Shown here: positions 41,013-48,890 of the stretch, piece after piece | How positions within the stretch are numbered: position 1 is the first letter of the stretch | Layout of the letters: each line of letters opens with the position of its first letter | From: Nocardioides sp. SLBN-35 | GTDB taxonomy: Bacteria > Actinomycetota > Actinomycetes > Propionibacteriales > Nocardioidaceae | Reading direction: 5' to 3' | NCBI RefSeq assembly: GCF_006715725.1 | Contig: NZ_VFNU01000001.1 | Location: forward strand, 3,100,001 to 3,164,000 | Length of the DNA: 64,000 bases | Translations under genes and position numbers: made by a program | The notes under the pieces: model-generated | The model's database searches: none | Told to the model about the DNA's origin: nothing | Seen by the model: only the letters and a program-made list of their open reading frames with translations

Positions 41013-42176
41013 TCATCCCTGCCGCTCAGCTCCCGCCCCCTCGGAGTGGGACGCGGATACGGTCTCGCGCGGCTCCGGCGGCGCCGGGATGGGCTGCCAG
41101 CGCTCAGCCAGCCGCGCCTCCGAGTCGTGCATCGTCGTGTACTCGAGCTCCGACAGCGGGAGCCGGTGCGGCTCGAAGGGTCCGTGCCGCCGCAGGTAGT
41201 CCATCACCTCGTTGGCGGTGCTGCGGGCCCGGTCGAAGCTGGGGTCGGCGAACAGGTCGCGGGGCGGTCCGAGCTGCCCCGCGTGGAGCTGGAAGCCCAG
41301 GGCGACGACCCGTGGCGGGCCGTCGAACCGGGTCGGGTGGGCGTCCTCGACGCCGACCGGCATCAGCGGGGCATGGTGCGAGCCGCGCATGCAGCCCGCG
41401 ACACTGAAGGCCTGGGCGAACGGCTCGACGGCCTCGCCGACCGCCGGGAAGCCCGACTGGCAACGCACGATCATCACGGGGTCGTCCTTGCCGACGTACT
41501 TGCCCGCGATCAGCGAGAGTCGCTGGGTGCTCGTGGCCACGGCCACGGCTCCGGTCGCCCGGGAGCGTACGGAGTGGACCACGTAGCGGGCCGGCGCGCC
41601 GATGTACATCAGCAGGTCATAGATCTCGTCGGGGCAGCTGAACTCGAGGTACTTCTCGGCGTAGAGGTCGTAGACCTCGAAGACGAACCCGGCGTGCATC
41701 GTCGCGTCGATCACCAGGCCGGCCGTGTTGAACGGGTCGGCGAACATCTTGTACAGCGGCAGGTTCCAGGCGCCGGGCTCGGTCTTGTCCGCCAGGAAGC
41801 ACAGCACGGGCTCGCTGCGCCGCTCGTCCATCTCGAGCTCGGCATAGCCCGGGCCCATCCCCCGCAGGTTCCCGGAGAACGCGTCCTTCAGCAGGTCCTG
41901 ACCCGCTCCATAGAGCCCGAGCCGGTTGGCGACCTGGGTGGTGGCCTCGAAGACCTCCCATGCGAAGCCATGGATGCGCTGGTCCTCGACGCCACAGTCG
42001 TGGGTCATGATCAGGGCCAGGTCGTCGCCGCAGGCGCCGACGTAGCCGTCGATCAACAGACCCGTCTCGCGGGCCCGGACGACGCGCCTTCGCGCCTCCT
42101 CCATCTGCTCGCCGTGCACGGCGCTGTGTCCCACCCAGCCCCCGGTGTCGGCCTTGATGATGCTCAACGTGACCAT
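41013..42176 (-). CDS. archaeal-type fructose-1,6-bisphosphate aldolase/phosphatase
   Basis: A 387-residue member of the FBPase class V (FBPA/P) family, which in archaea and some thermophiles both condenses triose phosphates and removes the C1 phosphate to give fructose 6-phosphate. The opening TLSIIKADTGGWVGH carries metal-binding Asp10 and His17, and GDDLALIMTHD gives Asp51-Asp52. SGKYVGKDDP-like sequence AGKYVGKDDP holds Tyr227 and Lys230, in the spacing expected for the Schiff-base Lys and its Tyr partner. The ATG at 42176 follows GAAAGGACG. The enzyme works only in the gluconeogenic direction. Confidence 0.86.
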   Translation of the reverse strand: MVTLSIIKADTGGWVGHSAVHGEQMEEARRRVVRARETGLLIDGYVGACGDDLALIMTHDCGVEDQRIHGFAWEVFEATTQVANRLGLYGAGQDLLKDAFSGNLRGMGPGYAELEMDERRSEPVLCFLADKTEPGAWNLPLYKMFADPFNTAGLVIDATMHAGFVFEVYDLYAEKYLEFSCPDEIYDLLMYIGAPARYVVHSVRSRATGAVAVATSTQRLSLIAGKYVGKDDPVMIVRCQSGFPAVGEAVEPFAQAFSVAGCMRGSHHAPLMPVGVEDAHPTRFDGPPRVVALGFQLHAGQLGPPRDLFADPSFDRARSTANEVMDYLRRHGPFEPHRLPLSELEYTTMHDSEARLAERWQPIPAPPEPRETVSASHSEGAGAERQG

Positions 42177-42261
42177 CGTCCGTCCTTTCCGTCGGTTGAC
42201 CTCCATCCAGTCAAGAGCCGCCGCGCGACCCGCTCCACGGCCTTCCGGCACTCACCGGTAG

Positions 42262-42276
42262 TGCCCTTTGGCCCTA
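42262..42276. promoter_or_regulatory. DosR-box-like site between FBPA/P and Usp genes
   Basis: TGCCCTTTGGCCCTA in a divergent gap: 34 bp before the universal stress protein gene at 42310 and 86 bp before the aldolase/phosphatase start at 42176. The left arm deviates from consensus. Confidence 0.5.
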
Positions 42277-42309
42277 CTGGTCGCCCCCGCACCGGCGCAC
42301 GCTGACGCC

Positions 42310-43155
42310 ATGACCGAAAGCCCTCCCCGCATCGTCGTCGGGTACGACGGATCGTCCGGCGCGGCCGCCGCCCTCACCTGGGCCGCTGAGAACGCCGCCC
42401 CACGGTCCGACGTCCACGTGGTGCTCGTCGGCACCGCGATGGACCCGGTCGTCGGCCACTACCGCGACGAGATGGACAGGGCGGTCCAGGGCTGGCGCGA
42501 AGCGGCCGAGGAGCAGCTGCAGGCGCTCGGACTCCCGGAAGCCATCGTGGAGGTCCGCCCAGGACCAGTCGTCCCCGAGCTGCTCCGTGCCGCCGAGAGG
42601 GCCGACCTGATGGTCGTCGGGAGCACCGGGCACGGGCTGACAGCGGGCACGTTGACGGGATCGGTCAGCCAGCACGTAGCCCGTCACGCACCGTGTCCCG
42701 TCGTCGTCGTGCGCCCCCGGCACTCGAAGGTCGTCGACCGGATCGTGGTCGGCGTCGATCAATCTGCGGCGTCCGCACGCGCGTTGCGGTTCGCCTGCGA
42801 GCGAGCCCGGCGTACCGGCGAGGGCGTCACCGCCATCCACGGCTACTTCTCGGTGCTCGCCCACGTGCTGACCTTCGACGGGGCCGAGTCGGAGGTCGCC
42901 GACCGCCAGCTGGCCGCCGCGGAGGAGCTGGTCAAGGACCTGTGTCGCGAGTGCGCCGCCCAGTTCCCCGACGTCGAGATCGTCCCGGAGGCGATCCCCG
43001 TACGGGCCGGGCCGGTGCTCGTCGACGCGAGTCGGGCCGCGTCGCTGGTCGTCGTCGGGTCACGCGGCCGCGACGCGTTCTCGGAGATGCTGCTCGGCTC
43101 GGTGAGCCAGCACGTCCTGACCCATGCCCAGTGCCCGGTGGCCATCGTCCGGTGA
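42310..43155 (+). CDS. tandem universal stress protein
   Basis: A 281-residue protein of two Usp domains (about 1-138 and 145-281). Each ends with the ATP-binding G-2x-G-9x-G(S/T) pattern, GSTGHGLTAGTLTGSVS and GSRGRDAFSEMLLGSVS. This architecture is that of Rv2623/Rv1996/Rv2005c, DosR-induced proteins, of which Rv2623 slows growth in an ATP-dependent manner. The first strand IVVGYDGS and VVGVDQS carry the adenine-side Asp. Followed after 41 bp by the DUF1876 gene. Confidence 0.9.
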   Translation: MTESPPRIVVGYDGSSGAAAALTWAAENAAPRSDVHVVLVGTAMDPVVGHYRDEMDRAVQGWREAAEEQLQALGLPEAIVEVRPGPVVPELLRAAERADLMVVGSTGHGLTAGTLTGSVSQHVARHAPCPVVVVRPRHSKVVDRIVVGVDQSAASARALRFACERARRTGEGVTAIHGYFSVLAHVLTFDGAESEVADRQLAAAEELVKDLCRECAAQFPDVEIVPEAIPVRAGPVLVDASRAASLVVVGSRGRDAFSEMLLGSVSQHVLTHAQCPVAIVR

Positions 43156-43196
43156 GCCGCCGGGTCCCGTCACCTGGACCAACGAAGGAGAGCGAG

Positions 43197-43463
43197 ATGC
43201 ACGCGACGACCTGGCACGTCGAGATCCACCTGTCCGAGGACGGGCCCCGAACGCGGGCGGAGGCGGTGCTGCGCACCACCGCCGGCACCGAGGTGCGCAG
43301 CAGCGGAGTCGCACGACGCAGCCCGGAGGACCGGGACGCCCCGGAGATCGGCGACGAGCTCGCCGTGTGCCGGGCGCTCAGTGGGCTGGCGCACGCGCTG
43401 TTCGAGGCCTCCGTGCTCGACGTGGAGGCCAATACCGGCGCCTCGTCGTCCTTCACGATGTGA
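43197..43463 (+). CDS. DUF1876 protein, Rv1738-like
   Basis: An 88-residue protein of the DUF1876 family (TWHVEIHLSEDGPRTRAEAVLRT, then DELAVCRALSGLAHALFEA). Rv1738, a strongly DosR-induced protein, belongs here and resembles ribosome hibernation factors in fold. The ribosome site GAAGGAGAGCGAG lies just before the ATG. Together with the upstream Usp gene this forms an operon under the site at 42262. A role in ribosome silencing is inferred from the relative. Confidence 0.85.
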   Translation: MHATTWHVEIHLSEDGPRTRAEAVLRTTAGTEVRSSGVARRSPEDRDAPEIGDELAVCRALSGLAHALFEASVLDVEANTGASSSFTM

Positions 43464-43487
43464 CCGCGGCACGGCGCTTCTCACGTC

Positions 43488-43664
43488 TCACTCGACACCC
43501 TTGGCCGGGATGAGGGCAAGGGCGAGCGGAACTGCCTCGTCGGCCTCGTCGTCGAGGGCGATGTCGGCGCCGTCCTCCTGCCAAGGGTGCTCTCCCGCAG
43601 GGCCCGCCTGGGGCCATGGGTGCGAGCCCGTTCCTGCTACCACCCGATCCACCAGCGCTGCCAT
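43488..43664 (-). CDS. 58-residue acidic protein of unknown family
   Basis: Starts ATG after GAGGAGGGGAGCACC, a strong ribosome site. The product has a Trp/Pro-rich centre (SHPWPQAGPAGEHPWQEDGAD) and an acidic amphipathic end (DIALDDEADEAVPLALALIPAKG). Two HPW motifs are spaced 13 residues apart. No homologue is recognised. The gap upstream contains three DosR-like sites, an unusually dense set for such a small gene. Confidence 0.55.
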   Translation of the reverse strand: MAALVDRVVAGTGSHPWPQAGPAGEHPWQEDGADIALDDEADEAVPLALALIPAKGVE

Positions 43665-43824
43665 GGTGCTCCCCTCCTCGTGACCGTCCGTGGGCGACCT
43701 TCCGCGCGGACAGTGGCCGGCCCGCCGTCGCTGCCGCTGCATCCGTCATGACGACGGCGGGTCTGTGGTCGGTGACCACCAGTGCTTCGCGGCTGCCGGC
43801 GGGCCGGCACTTGCGGGTTCGACC

Positions 43825-43920
43825 GGCCGTAGGACCGGGGTCTGCCGCATCTCCGATCATGCCCCTCGGCGAGCGCCCGTGGCAGGACCGAAGGTCACCG
43901 GAGACCTGCCCGAAGGTCCC
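43825..43920 (-). promoter_or_regulatory. three DosR-box-like sites upstream of the 58-residue protein
   Basis: GGCCGTAGGACC (43825-43836), AGGACCGAAGGTCACC (43884-43899) and GCCCGAAGGTCCCG (from 43909). They occupy the 258-bp gap between two minus-strand genes, 160-255 bp upstream of the small gene at 43664. Confidence 0.5.
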
Positions 43921-43922
43921 GC

Positions 43923-44927
43923 TCAGGCCTCGGGCATCCGAACCACCGCCGCACCGGCGAACCTGCCCCGGGCCAGGTCGTCCAGTGCCTGGTCCACGGC
44001 GGTGAACGGGTAGGTCGTGACCGAGGGCCGCACGTCGAGGGCGGCGGCGAGCCGTAGCAGCTCCTCGCCGTCGGCACGGGTGTTGGCGGTGACCGAGGTC
44101 AGCGTGCGCTCGCGGAAGAGGTGTCGCGCGTAGTCGAGAGCCGGGACGTCACTGAGATGGATCCCCGCGATGGCGAGGGTGCCGCCCTGGGAGAGAGCCT
44201 CGAGTGCGACGGGGACCAGCTCCCCCACCGGCGCGAACAGGATCGCGCTGTCGAGAGGGCACGGCGGCCGCCCGTCGGCAGGACCGGCCGACGCCGCGCC
44301 CAGCTCGAGCGCGAGGTCCCGCGCCGCGGCTTCGCGGGTGAGCACGTGCACCTGGGCTCCCTGCCGGATCGCGATCTGAGCGGTCAGGTGTGCGCTCGCG
44401 CCGAAGCCGTAGATCCCGAGCCGGCCGCCCGGCGGCAGGTGGGCGCGCCGCAGCGCTCGGTAGCCGATGATGCCCGAGCAGAGCAGGGGCGCCGCCTCCT
44501 CGTCGGAGAAGGCCGCCGGCAGCTCGTAGGCGAACCCCTCCGGCACGACGGCGTACTCGGCGAAGCCTCCGTCCGCGTCCCAGCCGGTGAACGCCGCGTG
44601 GATGCACAGGTTCTCCGCTCCGGCGCGGCACGCCTCGCAACGTCCGCACGTCGACCGCAGCCAGGCGATCCCGACCCGGGTGCCGACGTCGAGACGGGTC
44701 GTGGACCGACCCGCACCCACCACGACCCCGACCACTTCGTGCCCCGGTACGACGCCGGGGCGGTGGGGTGGCAGCTCGAGGTCGGCGAGGTGCAGGTCGG
44801 TCCGGCACACGCCGCATGTCGTGACCCGCACCAGCAGCTCGTCATCGCCGGGGACCGGCACCGACCGGTCCACCGGTCGCAGCCGCCCCGCCCGGCCGGG
44901 CATCCCCGACACCTCCCATGCTCGCAT
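43923..44927 (-). CDS. zinc-dependent alcohol dehydrogenase
   Basis: A 334-residue medium-chain dehydrogenase. Catalytic zinc ligands are in VTTCGVCRTDLHL and VVPGHEVVG. The structural zinc cysteines are in CGRCEACRAGAENLC. The cofactor-binding strand GIYGFGASAHLTAQIA replaces the usual GxGxxG. Members of this AdhP/AdhA-type group oxidise or reduce simple alcohols and aldehydes and could regenerate NAD+ when respiration slows. Two DosR-like sites lie in the divergent gap upstream. Confidence 0.86.
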   Translation of the reverse strand: MRAWEVSGMPGRAGRLRPVDRSVPVPGDDELLVRVTTCGVCRTDLHLADLELPPHRPGVVPGHEVVGVVVGAGRSTTRLDVGTRVGIAWLRSTCGRCEACRAGAENLCIHAAFTGWDADGGFAEYAVVPEGFAYELPAAFSDEEAAPLLCSGIIGYRALRRAHLPPGGRLGIYGFGASAHLTAQIAIRQGAQVHVLTREAAARDLALELGAASAGPADGRPPCPLDSAILFAPVGELVPVALEALSQGGTLAIAGIHLSDVPALDYARHLFRERTLTSVTANTRADGEELLRLAAALDVRPSVTTYPFTAVDQALDDLARGRFAGAAVVRMPEA

Positions 44928-44962
44928 CCCCCCATCGTGCGCCCGTCCGTCGCGGCGCAGGA

Positions 44963-45000
44963 GGGACCCACGGCACCCGCGCCCGAGGACCTACGGCTCT
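44963..45000. promoter_or_regulatory. paired DosR-box-like sites
   Basis: GGGACCCACGGCACCC (44963-44978) and AGGACCTACGGCTCT (44986-45000), centres about 23 bp apart, in the divergent gap between the alcohol dehydrogenase (44927) and the DUF1918 gene (45072). Confidence 0.6.
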
Positions 45001-45071
45001 GCCGGCACGCCGCACCACGTCCGAGAGTCGACCTGAACGACGCACCCGCGTCCCGACCTGAGGAGAACGAC

Positions 45072-45296
45072 ATGTACGCATCCGTCGGTGACCGCCTGAT
45101 CGTCCGCAGCAACCGGGTCGGCGGCCCGGTCCGGGACGGCGAGATCCTCCAGGTCCGGCACCCCGACGGCAGTCCGCCGTACGTCGTGCGCTGGTCGGAC
45201 AACGGTCACGAGTCCGTGTTCTTCCCCGGGCCCGATGCCGAGGTCCATCACTTCCAGGACGGCCTCGCGCCCGATCCCGGCGACGACGCGGGCTGA
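45072..45296 (+). CDS. DUF1918 protein, Rv0569-like
   Basis: A 74-residue protein of the DUF1918 family: VGDRLIVRSNRVGGPVRDGEILQV, then SPPYVVRWSDNGHESVFFPGPDA. The small SH3-like beta barrel is shared with Rv0569, which belongs to the mycobacterial DosR regulon and has been linked to nucleic acid or transcription interaction. AGGAGAACGAC precedes the ATG. Its last 49 bp overlap the end of the convergent P-type ATPase gene. Confidence 0.85.
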   Translation: MYASVGDRLIVRSNRVGGPVRDGEILQVRHPDGSPPYVVRWSDNGHESVFFPGPDAEVHHFQDGLAPDPGDDAG

Positions 45297-47791
45297 GCCG
45301 CCGGACGGCGGCCCGCGCTCACCTTGACGACCGCGCCCGGAAGCACCGCCAGGGCGAGCACCGTGGCCCAGGCCGCCGGTCCGACGGATCGGGTCCCGAG
45401 CAGCTCCTGCAACGGCGTCCAGGTGGCGGCCAAGACCTGGAGCCCGACCGCGGCGGCGACCGACAGCTCGAGCGCCCGCTCCCCTAGCCCACGCGTCGAG
45501 CGTGGTGCGCGCAGAGCCAGGGCGAGTGCCAGCTGGGCGAGGCCGAGCGTCAGGAACACCACCGTCGTGGTGGGCCAGGAGTGGGCGGTCGCCAGCAGGC
45601 CCGCCGCGATGCTGACTCCGGCGATCAGGAGCCCTCCGACGACGATCCGCCGTACCAGGCCCTCACCGAGCACGGACCGCTCCGGCGATGGCGACGGTCG
45701 CTGCATGAGGCGGGGGTCCAGGGGCTCGCCGCCGAAGGCCACGCCGGGGATGCCGTGCGTCAGCATGTTGATCCACAGGATCTGCCCCGGAAGGAGGGGC
45801 GTCGCGATCCCGACGAACGGTGCGACCAGGATGACCAGCACCTCGGCCAGTCCTCCGGAGAGGCCGTAGCGCAGGAACGTGCGGATGTTGGCGTAGATCC
45901 GGCGGCCCTCGGCCACCGCGGTCACGACGGTCCGCAGGTCGTCGTCGGCCAGCACCAGGTCCGCCGCCTGCCGGGCGACCTCGGTGCCGTGCTTCCCCAT
46001 GGCGACCCCGATGTCCGCACGCCGCAGTGCCGGTGCGTCGTTCACGCCGTCCCCGGTCATCGCCACCACGTGTCCGCGTGCTTGCCAGGCGTCGATGATG
46101 TCGACCTTCTGCTCAGGATGGGTCCGCGCGTACACGTCGATCCGCTCGACCCGCGCCACGTGCTCGCCCCGCGCGACCACGTCTCCGTCGACGACCTCCC
46201 CGTCGGGGCGCGCGATGCCGACCTCGCGGGCGACGGCCAGAGCCGTCTCGGCGTGGTCGCCCGTGACGAGGAGCGGACGGATCCCGGCGGCCCGACAGGC
46301 GCTCACCACCGCCGCCGCATCGTCGCGCGGCGGGTCGATCATGCCGACCAGCCCGACCAGCTCGGGTGCCCGGTCGGGCGCGCCGTCGGCGACCGCGAGA
46401 ACGCGGAAGCCCGCACGGGCCATCGCGTGCGCCTCTGCCCGCGCCCGGTCGGCCACCGCACGGTCCGCGAGCCCGTCCAGCACCGTCTCGGGTGCGCCCT
46501 TGACCACCACCAGACGTCCTCCCGTGGCGTCCTCGTGCACGGTCGTCATCGACCGGCTCTCGCTGTCGAACGGGGTCTCGTCGACCCGGCGCCACTCCCG
46601 AGGAGCGTGCAACAGCCCCTCGTCCAGCCGAGCCGCGGCGACCAGCAGCGCCACCTCCAGCGGGTCCCCGATCCCGGACCACCCGTCTCCGACCGGAGTG
46701 AGCCGCGCGTCGTTGCACAGCACCACGTCACGCAGGAGCCGCTCGACCGCGCTCCCGTCGGCGCTCGCGCCCCGCACCGCACCGTCGCGGCCGTACGCCG
46801 GACCGTCCACGTCGCAGGCGCCCTCGGCCGTCCACGTCCGGCGTACCGTCATCCGTCCCTCGGTGAGGGTGCCGGTCTTGTCGGAGGCGAGCACGGACAC
46901 CGAGCCCAGCGTCTCGACAGCCGGCAACCACCGCACGATCGCCGATCGCCGTGCCATCCGGAGCGCACCGAGCGCGAGCGCGACCGAGACGACGGCCGGG
47001 AGCGACTCGGGGATCGCCGCGACCGCGAGGCTCACGGCGAGGATCAGGGAGTCGGCCAGGGGCTCGCCTCGCAGCACCGCCAGCAGGAGCACCACGGCGG
47101 CGAGGCCGGCCGTGATCCACACCAGCTGTCGCGACAGGCGGGAGAGACGACGCTGCAGCGGCGTGGGACGCAGTCCCGTCGCCGCGATCAGCACCGCGAT
47201 CCGGCCCAGGCCGCTCTGCGCCCCGGTCCGCACCACCGCTGCCACGGCCCGGCCACGGGTCACGACCGTGCCGGAGAGCACCTCCTCACCGGTACCGCGC
47301 CGCACCGGTACCGACTCCCCCGTCATCGCAGCCTCGTCGACCTCCAACGCGACGGCCTCGCCGAGCGACAGGTCGGCGGGCACGACGTCGCCGGCCTCGA
47401 GCCGCACTTCGTCCCCGACGACCAGCTGGGCAGCGGGCAGCTCGACGAACCGCCCGTCGCGCCGCACCCTGGCCTGGGGCGAGGCGAGCTCGTCCAGCAC
47501 CGCGACCGCATGCTCGGCGCGCACCTCCTGAACGACGCCGATGACCGTGTTGAGGACCACGACCGCGCCGATGATGGTCGCATCGACCCGATCGCCCAGG
47601 ACCAGCACGACCACCAGTGCCGCGCAGAGCAGCACGATCATCGGGTCGGCGAGCTGCCGGGCCACCCTGGCGATCAGGCTGCGCGGTGCGGCCCGCGGGA
47701 TGACGTTCTCACCGTCGCGTTCGAGGCGCCGGGTGGCCTCCGCCGAGGTCAGGCCGCGGCCCTCCATCAGTCGTGGCCCGAGCGCCGTCAT
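45248..47791 (-). CDS. P2-type cation-transporting ATPase, CtpF-like
   Basis: An 847-residue P-type ATPase. Features in order: cation-ATPase N-terminal domain (GLTSAEATRRLERDGEN), actuator TGES near 160, AIPESLPAVVSVALALGALRMA near 275 (ion site on helix M4, P2 type), phosphorylation motif DKTGTLTEG near 315, nucleotide-binding KGAPE near 430, hinge GDGVNDAPALRRADIGVAMG near 590, then six C-terminal helices. CtpF (Rv1997) is the DosR-regulated counterpart in M. tuberculosis and exports calcium or other divalent ions. ATG overlaps the stop of the Usp gene. Confidence 0.88.
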   Translation of the reverse strand: MTALGPRLMEGRGLTSAEATRRLERDGENVIPRAAPRSLIARVARQLADPMIVLLCAALVVVLVLGDRVDATIIGAVVVLNTVIGVVQEVRAEHAVAVLDELASPQARVRRDGRFVELPAAQLVVGDEVRLEAGDVVPADLSLGEAVALEVDEAAMTGESVPVRRGTGEEVLSGTVVTRGRAVAAVVRTGAQSGLGRIAVLIAATGLRPTPLQRRLSRLSRQLVWITAGLAAVVLLLAVLRGEPLADSLILAVSLAVAAIPESLPAVVSVALALGALRMARRSAIVRWLPAVETLGSVSVLASDKTGTLTEGRMTVRRTWTAEGACDVDGPAYGRDGAVRGASADGSAVERLLRDVVLCNDARLTPVGDGWSGIGDPLEVALLVAAARLDEGLLHAPREWRRVDETPFDSESRSMTTVHEDATGGRLVVVKGAPETVLDGLADRAVADRARAEAHAMARAGFRVLAVADGAPDRAPELVGLVGMIDPPRDDAAAVVSACRAAGIRPLLVTGDHAETALAVAREVGIARPDGEVVDGDVVARGEHVARVERIDVYARTHPEQKVDIIDAWQARGHVVAMTGDGVNDAPALRRADIGVAMGKHGTEVARQAADLVLADDDLRTVVTAVAEGRRIYANIRTFLRYGLSGGLAEVLVILVAPFVGIATPLLPGQILWINMLTHGIPGVAFGGEPLDPRLMQRPSPSPERSVLGEGLVRRIVVGGLLIAGVSIAAGLLATAHSWPTTTVVFLTLGLAQLALALALRAPRSTRGLGERALELSVAAAVGLQVLAATWTPLQELLGTRSVGPAAWATVLALAVLPGAVVKVSAGRRPAAQPASSPGSGARPSWK

Positions 47792-48678
47792 CCGTCCGCG
47801 CTCGTGCCCGGCGCGACGACCTCCACCGGCACGTGCGAGGCGCGCAGCACCGAGCGCGCCGTCGCACCGAGATGGGCCCAGTGCAACGGTCCGTGCGGGC
47901 GGCGGCCGATCAGCAGGAGGTCGCTGGCCTCCGAGCCCTCGACCAAGGCCTGGGCGGCCTGGCCGTGCACGACCACGGTCTCCACCGCGACGCCGGGGTA
48001 GGCACGCCGCCACTCCTCCAGGACGGTGGACAGCAGCTTCGCGCCGGCGGCGCGCCACTCGCGCACGTAGCGGTGCGGGTCGATCACGTCGCTGTACGGG
48101 ACCGGCAGGTCCCACGCGTGGATGACGACCAGCTCGGCGCCGCGTTGCGCGGCGCGCTCGAACGCACGACCCAGCAGGGGGCGGGCGCAGTCCTCGGACT
48201 CGATGCCGACCACCATCCGTCCGTGCTCCACCAGCTGCCAGTCGGCGGGGACGACGACCGTCGGCACCGAGGTGCGCCCCGCGACCGTGGCCGTCGTCGC
48301 GCCGGTCAGCAGCCGCCGGACTGCACTCCTCGTCTCCCGGCCCAGGACCACCATCTGCCCGTCGCCCGCAGCCGCCACCAGCTCGTCCGCCTGCGCTCCG
48401 GCTGCGAGGACCGTCTCGATGCTGAGATCGGTCCCGAGCGAGCGGGCAGTCGCCTCGGCATCGGCCAGGACCGTGCGTCCGTGGGCCCGCAGGTCCTCGG
48501 CGATGTCCGGCGCGAATCCGAACATCGGCTCGGAGAGTGCCGCCGGCGGCGCCACGTGAACGATCCTGAGCGCGACGGCGCGACGTCGGGCCTCGTGGAC
48601 CGCGTACCGCAGCGCTCCGGCGCTGCGCTCGGTCCCGTCCGTCGCAACGACGATGGGCGCGTGGTTGTCGACCTGCAT
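47788..48678 (-). CDS. tandem universal stress protein
   Basis: A 296-residue tandem Usp. The first domain begins IVVATDGTERSAGALRYAV and the second IGIESEDCARPLLGRAF. The ATP-binding pattern is altered in the first domain (LGRETRSAVRRLLTGATT) and in the second (IGRRPHGPLHWAHLGATARSVL), so nucleotide affinity may differ from the protein at 42310. GGAGG precedes the ATG by seven bases. It is the first gene of a unit with the P-type ATPase, as Usp and CtpF genes are adjacent in M. tuberculosis (Rv1996-Rv1997). Confidence 0.85.
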   Translation of the reverse strand: MQVDNHAPIVVATDGTERSAGALRYAVHEARRRAVALRIVHVAPPAALSEPMFGFAPDIAEDLRAHGRTVLADAEATARSLGTDLSIETVLAAGAQADELVAAAGDGQMVVLGRETRSAVRRLLTGATTATVAGRTSVPTVVVPADWQLVEHGRMVVGIESEDCARPLLGRAFERAAQRGAELVVIHAWDLPVPYSDVIDPHRYVREWRAAGAKLLSTVLEEWRRAYPGVAVETVVVHGQAAQALVEGSEASDLLLIGRRPHGPLHWAHLGATARSVLRASHVPVEVVAPGTSADG

Positions 48679-48764
48679 GGCGGAACCTCCGGTTGTCGAG
48701 TGACTCACCGCGATCGTGTCGGTCACCGGGGCCGCTACTGCAGGGTCCGGCGTCGGCAGGCCGG

Positions 48765-48780
48765 AGGCCTTTGGTCCCGA
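48765..48780. promoter_or_regulatory. DosR-box-like site between Usp and GAPDH genes
   Basis: AGGCCTTTGGTCCCGA in the 212-bp divergent gap: 87 bp before the Usp gene at 48678 and 111 bp before GAPDH at 48891. Confidence 0.58.
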
Positions 48781-48890
48781 CGACTCGTGCCTGACGCCCC
48801 CGGCACGACCGGCCGTCCAGGAAGCACGCTGACCACCGAGCGCAGCCGCGCCACGACGGCAACGACAGCAACGACGGTCAGGAGACGAGC

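Noticed and set aside
45581..48001. Long plus-strand open frame opposite the P-type ATPase
   Set aside because: His/Arg/Gln-rich composition without domains; the minus strand encodes a complete P-type ATPase with all catalytic motifs.
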